Positions 51,101 to 58,473 of a stretch of 64,000 nt of DNA are shown here, piece by piece. A program made the translations under genes and the position numbers. The DNA lies in NCBI RefSeq assembly GCF_007992715.1, contig NZ_BKAU01000005.1, forward strand, positions 186,001 to 250,000, read 5' to 3'. Every line of letters starts with the position of its first letter. Positions within the stretch are counted from its first letter, which is position 1. Below the pieces are notes generated by a model that was given only the letters and a program-made list of their open reading frames with translations, searched no databases and was not told where the DNA came from. The DNA comes from Chitinophaga cymbidii. Its GTDB lineage: Bacteria; Bacteroidota; Bacteroidia; Chitinophagales; Chitinophagaceae.

Positions 51101-52999
51101 ATCTTCAAAGCTGATCTCCGTGCGGTTGTCGCAGTCGATGCCCTGCATGGCAAAGCGCGGGAAAGGGTTCACGGCTGTGATGTACGCCGTTTTGGTGACT
51201 GTTTCGCTGCAACTGTTATTGGAAACCGTCAGGCTTACCGTATAAGTGCCCGGCTCCCGGTAGCTGTGCGCCGCATTTTGCGTATAGTCGTACGTGTAAT
51301 CCCCGAAATTCCAGTGCCAGGAGTTGCCCACATCCGTTGTGCCTTTAAACTGCACCCAGTTGTTGCCGCAGACCTGGGGCGCCTGTGGGGATGAAAAATC
51401 AGGCGTTGGTTTTTTGTACACCCGGATGGTGCTGAAGGAATACAGGCCCACTGTTCCTTTACAACCATTGGTGGTGGTGTAGGTGAGCTTCACGGCATAA
51501 GCGCCTTCCTTGTTATAGGTATGTGAGGGGGTGGCCTCTGTTGATTTGGGGCTGCCGTCGCCAAAATCCCATTCATAGCTGGCAATGGCGTCGCCGGTAT
51601 TGACATAGCTGGAAAAAGAGGTGGTCAGTCCCTCGCAGCCCTCGGCAACGCTTGCGTAGGCATAGACCTCCGGCTTCACCACACTGATATAATGTTCCGA
51701 TACGCTGGAGCAGCCGGATGCATTGGCGGCCGTGAGCCTTATGGTGAAATATCCCAGGCTGTTGTAAGTAACGGAAGGGTTTTGCTGGGTAGACGATTGA
51801 CCGTTGCCAAAGCTCCAGCTCCAGCTGGTGGCGCCCTGCGATTTGTCTGTCAGCTTTACGGTAGCCGGCACATCGCAGATCGCTTGCTGATCGGTTTCAA
51901 AGCCCGCCTGTGGCGCAGGTTTTATCACATAATCCTTGGTCACGGTTTCCTTGCATTTGTCGTAATCCGCTATCATGGTCACTTTTACCGTGCCGGCGCC
52001 GGCGGGAGAGTAGTAGGCCGTTGTGCCGTAGCCGGATATGTAACCTTTGTCAACGCTCCAGGTAATATTGTTGGCCTGTGGGCTGTTGACGGCGTTGAAC
52101 GAGGTGGAGCTGTTTTCGCAGATGCTGGCCGGCAGCTGGAAATCCGTTTTAAAGTTAGCTACATTGATATCTTCCGATGTTTTGGTAGCGGTACACCCTT
52201 TGTCGCTCGTAACCGTGAGCTTTACCTTGTAAACGCCCCTGGCGGTATAGTTATGCGGGGCGGGGCTGGCGCCGGAGGCGGTGCCGCCATCGCCGAAATC
52301 CCATGCGTAGGTGAGATTACCGGGACCGCTGGAAGCATTGGTCACCGTCAGCGCGCCGGGCGCGGTGCACAGGAATTTGTCGGACACATTAAAATCGGCC
52401 TTCAGGGAAGCCGCCGCATCCACAATATTGCCCAGTTGTTTGGATGCCGTGCAACCGTTACTGGTAGTGATGGTGAGGGTAACGGTGGGTGACAATACAT
52501 CATTGTAGGTATGTACAGGGCTGTTGCCCGAACCGGTAGTGCCATCTCCGAAATCCCAGCTCCAGGCGGTGATGGAGCCGCTCACAGGGTTCGATTTGTC
52601 CGTGAAAGTAACGTTCAGGGGAATGCAGCCTTTGGCGGGACTGGCGGAAAAATCCGGTTTGGGCTTTTCCCATACGGTCACGGTCTTTTCCGCGGTGCTG
52701 GTAGTGCCGGCGGCGTTCTTCACGGTCAGCGTTACTTTGTAGGTGCCGGGAGCCGTGTAGGAAGCGCTGGGGCTTTGCTCTGTGGACGTAGCGCCGTTGC
52801 CCAGGTTCCATTGCCAGGAAACCGGGTTGCCGGTGGAGTTATCGTTGAATTTGGTGATCAGGCTTTCGCAATCACTGGTTTTACTGGGGGTGAAGTCCGC
52901 TTTCAGCTGCGCGCGGGCGGAAACATTCAGCAAAAGCGCTATGAAAAACATGGTACAGGTGAGGACAACGCCTGGGGTTGCCTTGCGATACAGGGACAT
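48122..52999 (-). CDS. Giant PKD-repeat surface protein with type B T9SS (gliding-associated) C-terminal domain
   Basis: I chose the ATG at 52999 (MSLYRKATPG, with the signal peptide MFFIALLLNVSARAQ); the open frame to 53203 lacks a signal sequence. The 1,625 residues are mostly PKD-type beta-sandwiches: about twelve clear copies of W-x-W-(D/N/S)-F/W-G-D/N-G, for example WSWDFGDGTTGSGNSPVHTY, with some degenerate ones between. Three shorter repeats near the end contain SYTVEVENLYGCKASDEVTV-type segments. The last ~95 residues are the CHU_C/gliding-CTERM domain (FLPTVFTPNRDGQNDWFYPK, then MRVYDRWGTLVFEK and AGWDGTWKNK), which directs export by the type IX system and surface attachment. It is probably an adhesin or structural surface protein. 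Confidence 0.92.
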   Translation of the reverse strand: MSLYRKATPGVVLTCTMFFIALLLNVSARAQLKADFTPSKTSDCESLITKFNDNSTGNPVSWQWNLGNGATSTEQSPSASYTAPGTYKVTLTVKNAAGTTSTAEKTVTVWEKPKPDFSASPAKGCIPLNVTFTDKSNPVSGSITAWSWDFGDGTTGSGNSPVHTYNDVLSPTVTLTITTSNGCTASKQLGNIVDAAASLKADFNVSDKFLCTAPGALTVTNASSGPGNLTYAWDFGDGGTASGASPAPHNYTARGVYKVKLTVTSDKGCTATKTSEDINVANFKTDFQLPASICENSSTSFNAVNSPQANNITWSVDKGYISGYGTTAYYSPAGAGTVKVTMIADYDKCKETVTKDYVIKPAPQAGFETDQQAICDVPATVKLTDKSQGATSWSWSFGNGQSSTQQNPSVTYNSLGYFTIRLTAANASGCSSVSEHYISVVKPEVYAYASVAEGCEGLTTSFSSYVNTGDAIASYEWDFGDGSPKSTEATPSHTYNKEGAYAVKLTYTTTNGCKGTVGLYSFSTIRVYKKPTPDFSSPQAPQVCGNNWVQFKGTTDVGNSWHWNFGDYTYDYTQNAAHSYREPGTYTVSLTVSNNSCSETVTKTAYITAVNPFPRFAMQGIDCDNRTEISFEDHSLGTITGWKWSWGDGKENAYTAATSPVSHKYDKTGAYKVKLTVTDGTCTSSDSMNINVYAPSPVTITTDKTMLCGHETLKASVTAIDRPIYDTYYFRWLSSDGTSPYWDYYNYQHATFTNLLPGKDTIRFVAYNLQGCPDSSNKVAVDVHGPVAKFLSPPVLECRGTELTFTDQTDVSKGKPIKTWSWDFGDGNGATAFTAPPFTHTYHKSGYFYPTLTVTDEDGCTSTVNNGYLQVNGPNADFTPSTTLIPPGGDIWFYNNTSETGGYATYQWDFGDNTSSTDYSPYKNYPDKGVYMVKLLVKDDNGCVDSAKKQIKVSSVSAGFTVTTSFVNNSGCPPVIARFTNTSVNYTSSYWDFGDGSFSTISNPSHTYTYAGKYKVTLKVVGDADTEDIYEEEIEVKGPYATITTSANGGCLTKEIEFKVEALNATNFAWDFTDGIVMETTDATIKHTFKNPGIYKPRLILSDAAGCKGTAFLDEPIVIDKLDVQLTATPEFVCDEGWIAFAPTFNSYSIDELQQEAEYKWTYDAGLQAEDDATATPRFFLDQQQSYDFTLTTTTAFGCTQTVTQTVHAYPAPLVSVNGPLQACQDAAVSFSGEVSNVNDVTWRWDFGNGQTGDAQQPADQTYNKTGPQEVRLIVTSKDGCADTALHNMHILPEPVINAAATSNVVCAGSSTTLSAGGGITYQWSPAAGLSDPQAPDPVAAPMANTTYAVTVTDANGCSSTDEVSIRVAQPFRIQATPDTIICLGHALPLRAWGADHYVWKGEGLDDVNHPSPHATIHAQGNYTYEVTGYDADGCFTHDTSLVVSVHPSPTINAGPDQTTMAGMPVKLGALGSPDIIRWRWTPADYLDCTTCPAPKALPNLTTSYTVEVENLYGCKASDEVTVHIACDKGAVFLPTVFTPNRDGQNDWFYPKGRGIKEVTWMRVYDRWGTLVFEKTHFPINTPTAGWDGTWKNKVAPMGNYVYAIETVCENGTAFLFRGTVMVIK

Positions 53000-53123
53000 G
53001 AGATAAGAATTGGCGCCGAAAAATACGTATATAATGTCAAATTGTACAAAAAATAAGCCTTTAAACACAAACCCGATTGGGCGCCGGTTTTTAATTTTAG
53101 TCATCAAAAAATCAAATGGCCAC

Positions 53124-55604
53124 ATGAGAATAGTGATAACGTTATTAACGAGCTTTTTATACATAACAAAATGCTTTTCCAATGATCTTCCGCAGAACGG
53201 CATCGTACATGATCAGCTAAATAAAACCATCACCATCGTCACCCAGCAGGGGCTTTCAGCACTTGTCATCGACTATTCAATAGGATGTTACATCTCTCAA
53301 TTGCTGGTAAAAGGGAAGAATAAATTATCGCCCTCCGGAGTCTATACCGGTTTCACCACCAACGGATCTGCCTATACGTCAAAAAAAACCGTCACAACTC
53401 CCGCCGTTAAGATCAACCGGAATATCGTCAGCATAACAAAGATCAATTACGGTGACGTTAGTGAAACATGGATATTTACATTGAATAAGAACGATATAGA
53501 ATGGCAGCTCGAACGAAACTACCCTGATGCATATACGCTGGAAGACATGGCATTCCCCCGATGGAATTTTGACAATCTTTCTGTTTGGAAAGGAGGCATC
53601 ATTGATAACGGCGGCATGGTCTGGTGCAAGTACCTGCATACGATCAATGACACCTATGGCGTACATACCGGCGGCACCACTTTCTGGAACGATAAAACCG
53701 GCGAAGCCTTGTCTGTTCAGGCAAAAGCATTGAACGGCCATCAGATCGCCACAAAATACTCGCACAGCGCGGAAGGAGAATTTACCAGCACACAGATCGT
53801 CAGCGCCCAACCTGTGAAACAACGGCATCATCTCAGCCGCTTTGTGCATGCCCGGCCGGATGTTTTTGCCCCGGTAAGGGTAGAAAAAGGTACCGCCGCT
53901 GCACATTTCACCATCAGCTATGTGGATTATTTCAAGGCTTACGACAGGGGAAACCTGCAAAACATCAATGCGGCAGCGGTACGGGAGCTGTTGAATACGA
54001 CGGCAAGATACGGTGTGGTGGATAATAACATCGTGGGTGGTAACGGATGGATCACCAACTGGAAATGCCTGCATGAACCTTTCTTTGCACAGGTAGCGCT
54101 GGCCGTTGCCGACAGCAATTATACCAATAACCTTGCTTCCACCTTAAACCAGGAGCGGGATCAGGCGATGCTGCCGGACGGCCGCGTGCTGTCCCGCTGG
54201 CATAACGCCCCCGGTGACGAAATAGCCGGCACCTTTAATGCGGAAACCGGTTATTATGAAGCGATGTGGGGATACACGATCGATTCGCAAACCGGGTACG
54301 TGATCAACGTAAGTGAGCTGTTCAATCTTACCGGGGATGTAGCCTGGCTGAACGGCCATCAGAACAGCTGCCGCAAGGCGCTGGACTGGCTGATACGCCG
54401 GGATAGCAATCACAACGGCATCTTCGAGATGATGAACAATAATATCAGCGAAGCCAAATGCAGCGACTGGATCGATATTGTATGGGCATCTTTCGAGAAC
54501 GCTTTCGTAAACGCACAGATGTATGACGCGCTGGTAAAATGGGCTTCCTGCGAACGGATATTGGGAAATGCAGCGGCGGCCATCAAATATGAAACCATTG
54601 CCCAACGCCTGAAGGAAGCCTTCAATAAACCCGTTGAAGCAGGCGGCTTCTGGTCTGATGCAAAGAAACAGTTCGTCTATTGGAGGGATAACGATGGTTC
54701 CGTGCATGGCGATAACCTTGTAACGCCCGTTCAGTTCATGGCTATTGCATCCGGATTGTGTGATGATAAGGAAAGGATTCAAAGCATCATACAGCAGATC
54801 GAAGAACGCACGGCGGCGGAAAACCTGTTTCACTGGCCTTTGTGTTTTGATTCTTTCAAACGCGAAGAAGTGTCCGGCGGTAACTGGCCGTTTCCCAGGT
54901 ATGAGAATGGGGATATTTTCCCTACCTGGGGTTATATCGGTGTAAAGTCTTACATCCACTACGACAAGCAGCTTGCCTTAAAATATATCAACCATCTTTT
55001 AGATCAATACGAAAAGGACGGGCTTTCTTCACAGCGTTACAGCAGAACCACCCAAGAGGGATTAGGCACCGATATCCTTTCCGGGATTTGCACCGGCATT
55101 ACCGCGCTGTATTCCGATATCTACGGCATACAGCCCCGCTGGAACCGTTTGGTAATTGCGCCGAATCTGGCGCCGTCGCTCTATGGCACAAGTTTCACAT
55201 ACCCGTTACGGAATGTCGATTATAACGTCTGGCTGGATGAAAATAGTTACCAAGTCGTATCTCCTTTTTACGCGGTGAGCTTTGATACCACTTTTGGCGT
55301 AAGCGGGGGAAAGGGGATGGTGAGGTTTTATCCTGGTGATCAGGATTCCGTGTGCTTATCTGTTGCTTCGGGAAAGGCTATCAGCCTGTCTGTTCAGCGG
55401 TTCGATGAACAGGAGGTCCGGTTTGCGATAAAAGAAAGCGGGCGGCACAGGATTTCATTGAACGGGTTTACGCCGGGGGCAATGTATTATTTGTCTGTCA
55501 ATGGTTCCCGCCGGAAGCTCCGGGTTTCGAAAGAGGGGAGTATTGATGTATGGCAGCATACCGGCGCCGATGGTGTTATTACGGTAACACGTTTGCAGAA
55601 CTAA
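53124..55604 (+). CDS. Exported six-hairpin (alpha/alpha)6 glycoside hydrolase-like protein
   Basis: The ATG at 53124 (MRIVITLLTSFLYITKCFSN) gives a signal peptide; the frame is open from 53010, which would overlap the divergent promoter. The 826 residues have an N-terminal beta-domain to ~290 and a toroid domain (about 310-700) with NNIVGGNGWITNWKCLHEPF, NAETGYYEAMWGYTIDSQTG, EAKCSDWIDIVWASFENAFV and HGDNLVTPVQFMAI. A C-terminal beta-sandwich follows (RWNRLVIAPNLAPSLYGTSF). The layout fits the six-hairpin glycosidase superfamily (GH78/GH94/GH63-like), but I cannot name the family or prove the acid and base residues. It is divergent from the PKD gene, with 124 bases between starts. Confidence 0.7.
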   Translation: MRIVITLLTSFLYITKCFSNDLPQNGIVHDQLNKTITIVTQQGLSALVIDYSIGCYISQLLVKGKNKLSPSGVYTGFTTNGSAYTSKKTVTTPAVKINRNIVSITKINYGDVSETWIFTLNKNDIEWQLERNYPDAYTLEDMAFPRWNFDNLSVWKGGIIDNGGMVWCKYLHTINDTYGVHTGGTTFWNDKTGEALSVQAKALNGHQIATKYSHSAEGEFTSTQIVSAQPVKQRHHLSRFVHARPDVFAPVRVEKGTAAAHFTISYVDYFKAYDRGNLQNINAAAVRELLNTTARYGVVDNNIVGGNGWITNWKCLHEPFFAQVALAVADSNYTNNLASTLNQERDQAMLPDGRVLSRWHNAPGDEIAGTFNAETGYYEAMWGYTIDSQTGYVINVSELFNLTGDVAWLNGHQNSCRKALDWLIRRDSNHNGIFEMMNNNISEAKCSDWIDIVWASFENAFVNAQMYDALVKWASCERILGNAAAAIKYETIAQRLKEAFNKPVEAGGFWSDAKKQFVYWRDNDGSVHGDNLVTPVQFMAIASGLCDDKERIQSIIQQIEERTAAENLFHWPLCFDSFKREEVSGGNWPFPRYENGDIFPTWGYIGVKSYIHYDKQLALKYINHLLDQYEKDGLSSQRYSRTTQEGLGTDILSGICTGITALYSDIYGIQPRWNRLVIAPNLAPSLYGTSFTYPLRNVDYNVWLDENSYQVVSPFYAVSFDTTFGVSGGKGMVRFYPGDQDSVCLSVASGKAISLSVQRFDEQEVRFAIKESGRHRISLNGFTPGAMYYLSVNGSRRKLRVSKEGSIDVWQHTGADGVITVTRLQN

Positions 55605-55647
55605 ATGTGTTTATTGTGTATATTCGGTAATTGCCAAATACCACACA

Positions 55648-56334
55648 ATGAAATATCCCTTGACCGTTTTCCTTTTGATTTGCTTCCTGCACTCTTTTGG
55701 ACAGTTCGCTATTGTTTCAGACGCTGACGGGTTTTTAAATGTCAGAGCAGATGGACAGCAGAACAGCAAAGTTATTGATAAGCTGGAAAATGGGCATTTG
55801 ATCTATTGCTTCGAGAAAAAAGGGAATTGGACAAATATTGACTACACAAAAGCGGCGAAGGAACTGAATGGCTATGTTTATCAGGACAGGTATAAATTGA
55901 TTGCAGATTTTCCGGAAATTCCCATCACGAAGGAGTCTGAAAATAAAATAGTCCTTAAGAAGGAAGACATAGCAATAACTATTTCACAGTCCGCATTTGA
56001 CAAGAGGAAGCATAAGTTTACCTACATAAAAGATTATCCTGACCAAATTGAATTGATAGACAATCAAAGATATTGGGGAACTGATGGCGGGATGCCAACA
56101 AGGCAATTTGAAAAAATTGAAATCCGGACAGGACAAAAGACTTTGGAATTGCCGAAATCTGCATTGGATGGGCTTTATGAGCCTGGTATTTACAATGCAG
56201 TGGTAAACTATGATAAAGTAAGCGATACATTTTATATACAAATGATGAACAGTGATGGTGCGGGAGGATATTTAGTGTTGTGGAGGGTGGAGAAAGGCGT
56301 GTATAAAGACAGATTGGTCGTTTATGGATTTTAA
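55648..56334 (+). CDS. Exported protein with N-terminal bacterial SH3-like domain
   Basis: 228 residues with a signal peptide (LTVFLLICFLHSFGQ). Residues about 20-90 look like an SH3_3 domain (AIVSDADGFLNVRADGQQNS, then KVIDKLENGHLIYCFEKKGN, WTNIDY). The second half is a beta-rich region without a known match. The gene is clearly AT-richer than its neighbours (the 60-base line at 55981 has 21 G+C), which suggests recent acquisition. It is a single gene with 130 bases to the convergent DUF2200 gene. Cell-wall or peptide binding is the usual role of such SH3 domains but is not shown here. Confidence 0.7.
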   Translation: MKYPLTVFLLICFLHSFGQFAIVSDADGFLNVRADGQQNSKVIDKLENGHLIYCFEKKGNWTNIDYTKAAKELNGYVYQDRYKLIADFPEIPITKESENKIVLKKEDIAITISQSAFDKRKHKFTYIKDYPDQIELIDNQRYWGTDGGMPTRQFEKIEIRTGQKTLELPKSALDGLYEPGIYNAVVNYDKVSDTFYIQMMNSDGAGGYLVLWRVEKGVYKDRLVVYGF

Positions 56335-56464
56335 TACGTTCATTCATCAGTCAAAATGCGCATTCATCACATTGCCATTACTGCATTGTAACCACCATGA
56401 AAGCATTAAGCCGGGGGATTCTGTGGAATTTACCGTGGCATTTAATTAGACGCAAATAACGCCT

Positions 56465-56818
56465 TCACTTCCTTAAAATCTTCTCCATCGCCTTTCCTTT
56501 CGCCAGTTCATCTATCAGCTTGTCCAGGTAACGGGCCTTTTGCATTAATTGATCTTCTATTTCTTCCACACGATAGCCGCAGATCACGCCTGTGATCTTT
56601 GAAGCATTGGGGTTGATCTGCGCCTGACCGTAGAAATCTTCAAAATTGGTTTTATTATCGAGATGCTTTTTCAGCGACTTTTCATTATATCCCGTCAGCC
56701 AGAATATAATTTCATCTACTTCCGCTTTGGTGCGTCCTTTTTTCTCCGCTTTCTGGATATAATGCGGGTAAACACTGGCAAAGGCCATCTTGTAAACTCT
56801 CGCTGTATTATTATTCAT
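56465..56818 (-). CDS. DUF2200 family protein
   Basis: 117 residues. The sequence YKMAFASVYPHYIQKAEKKG, then RTKAEVDEIIFWLTGY and ITGVICGYRVEEIEDQLMQK, is the core of the DUF2200 family, small cytoplasmic proteins of unknown function found singly in many bacteria. The length is normal. It lies alone between convergent and co-directional neighbours; 76 bases separate it from the amine oxidase gene on the same strand, so an operon is uncertain. Confidence 0.85.
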   Translation of the reverse strand: MNNNTARVYKMAFASVYPHYIQKAEKKGRTKAEVDEIIFWLTGYNEKSLKKHLDNKTNFEDFYGQAQINPNASKITGVICGYRVEEIEDQLMQKARYLDKLIDELAKGKAMEKILRK

Positions 56819-56894
56819 TTTAGTTGTTTTTATGGTGATGGAAGCGCTGTTTCGCTGTTCATGGATAGTTAAATTACGAAATGTTGCGATGGAA

Positions 56895-57959
56895 TCAAAT
56901 GCCGCCTTTTAAAGTATGGAATGCCTGCTGCGCCGATACAACCGCCCCTTCCATATACCCTCCGAAAGAAGGCGATGTTTCCGCACCGCCAAACAGCAGC
57001 CTTCCGTTCATATACGATTGTTGCAGCAGAGGATGTCCGTGATGCTGATGCGGTCTTTGGATAACCGGTGAACCGTCCTGTATGAATTTATCATTCCAAA
57101 TCTTGTCGAAATAGGCAGACGGCCTGGCGGCTTCATCACCTAACAGCGTTGTAAGCTGTTGCAGCACCAGTTCCTGCCTGAGCTCCGGGGTATAAGCGGC
57201 TGCACCGGGGTTCAGGAACCCGGTAAACCCGAATTTTGTTTCTTCGCAATTGGTATGGTCATACATTTCCATGATGATGCCGGCGTGACTGTAGAGCATC
57301 CCGGAATAGCCGTTCTTCCGCCAGAAAGGAGTGTGGTATTCCAGCGTGAATTTTAGCGCTCCGGCCATCCAGGTTTGGACTGCTCCGATTACTTCCTGCA
57401 AGGCCCCCGGCAGGGCCGGGCTGAATTGAATTTTACGGGAAACCAGCTGTGGCGGCATGCAGATCACCACTTTGCTCCCGTAAAATGTTTCACCCTGCGT
57501 TGTGCTTATCTTCAGCCTGTTCCCCGCATCCTCAATGGCAGACACCTCCGTATTTAACCGGAGCCTTTGTTCCGGCAATTTTTCGCAAAGGGAATCTATC
57601 AGTTTTGCTGTGCCGCCCTGAACACGGTAGGAGGGAGTATCAGATCCGGGCACGAAGAACTTTTGCGGCGGTTCGAAAGATTTTGTTTGAAAAAGGGACA
57701 TCCCGTGCGAAAACTGCGGATATTTCGTCAACCCCAGTTCATTGATCAGGGCAATAAGATGTACGTGAATGTCCGAAAACCACGTAGCTCCGAGTTCCAG
57801 GGGCGTGTTCAGAGGGCCCGTTACCGTATGTATCCTTCCGCCCGGCCGGGAGCCGGCTTCCAGGAGGATGTAATCAATATTCTGTCCGTTGAGCAGGTAA
57901 GAAAGGTACAGGCCGCTCAGCCCTCCTCCGATTACCACTACTTGCGCCGTAGATTCCAT
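56895..57959 (-). CDS. FAD-dependent amine oxidase family protein
   Basis: 354 residues. The N-terminal FAD-binding Rossmann motif VVVIGGGLSGLYLSYLL is followed by the acidic end of beta-2 (LLEAGSRPGGRIHTV). The C-terminal FAD motif is LLFGGAETSPSFGGYMEGAV. The middle part carries the substrate domain (ELGATWFSDIHVHLIALINE). At 354 residues it is shorter than typical monoamine oxidases (~450), so the substrate domain is reduced. It is cytoplasmic, with no signal peptide. The substrate is unknown; flavin monoamine oxidases and related desaturases share this fold. Confidence 0.85.
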   Translation of the reverse strand: MESTAQVVVIGGGLSGLYLSYLLNGQNIDYILLEAGSRPGGRIHTVTGPLNTPLELGATWFSDIHVHLIALINELGLTKYPQFSHGMSLFQTKSFEPPQKFFVPGSDTPSYRVQGGTAKLIDSLCEKLPEQRLRLNTEVSAIEDAGNRLKISTTQGETFYGSKVVICMPPQLVSRKIQFSPALPGALQEVIGAVQTWMAGALKFTLEYHTPFWRKNGYSGMLYSHAGIIMEMYDHTNCEETKFGFTGFLNPGAAAYTPELRQELVLQQLTTLLGDEAARPSAYFDKIWNDKFIQDGSPVIQRPHQHHGHPLLQQSYMNGRLLFGGAETSPSFGGYMEGAVVSAQQAFHTLKGGI

Positions 57960-58000
57960 GACGCGAAAATAAGTTAGTTATCAAAACCGATGATATTTTT

Positions 58001-58008
58001 TACCTTTG
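58001..58008 (+). promoter_or_regulatory. Promoter -7 box (TACCTTTG) of the metal-efflux operon
   Basis: TACCTTTG is a perfect TAnnTTTG box. It lies 6 bases before the GTG at 58014, so the transcript would be leaderless or nearly so if that start is used. The -33 element is not clear. Confidence 0.55.
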
Positions 58009-58013
58009 CCACT

Positions 58014-58412
58014 GTGAAAAAATGGATTGCGCTCATATTGTTTGCCGTCTATGCCTTTTCCAGCACGGAGCTGAGGGAAATAGCCAAGCTCCCTGTGCTC
58101 ATCCAGCACTACAATGAACACAGGCAATTAAACCATTCCATTACCTTTTCCCAATATCTTGTTGACCACTATAATAATCTGCCCCATACCGACAATGATC
58201 AGGAGAGGGACAATCAGCTACCTTTCAAACAGGTAGATTCAACCGTCATGAGCAGTCCCGCTATTCCTCCTTCCTGCGCCATCAACCTGAAAAGACCGGT
58301 GATGTCGGTCGTGAAGGACGTACTTTTCCCAAAGAACGATCAATTCATCCCCTCCGGCAACTTCAGCAGGATCTGGCAGCCTCCCAGGTCCGGATCATCC
58401 ATCATTGCTTAG
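58014..58412 (+). CDS. Small exported protein preceding the RND efflux genes
   Basis: The GTG at 58014 gives MKKWIALILFAVYAFSSTEL, a good signal or anchor sequence; an ATG at 57990 would add 8 residues but lies upstream of the likely transcription start. The 132 residues contain LREIAKLPVLIQHYNEHRQL, FSQYLVDHYNNLPHTDNDQE and RDNQLPFKQVD. I know of similar His-, Asp- and Glu-rich small proteins located just before CusA/CzcA genes in this phylum, where they have no assigned function. The many His and acidic residues would suit metal binding in the periplasm. The CzcA gene starts 61 bases later. Confidence 0.65.
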   Translation: MKKWIALILFAVYAFSSTELREIAKLPVLIQHYNEHRQLNHSITFSQYLVDHYNNLPHTDNDQERDNQLPFKQVDSTVMSSPAIPPSCAINLKRPVMSVVKDVLFPKNDQFIPSGNFSRIWQPPRSGSSIIA

Positions 58413-58473
58413 GGCCAGGCCATCTATGATGCCTGACCTGTCCTTATTTCCGGATTGATCAAACTGCATTTTA

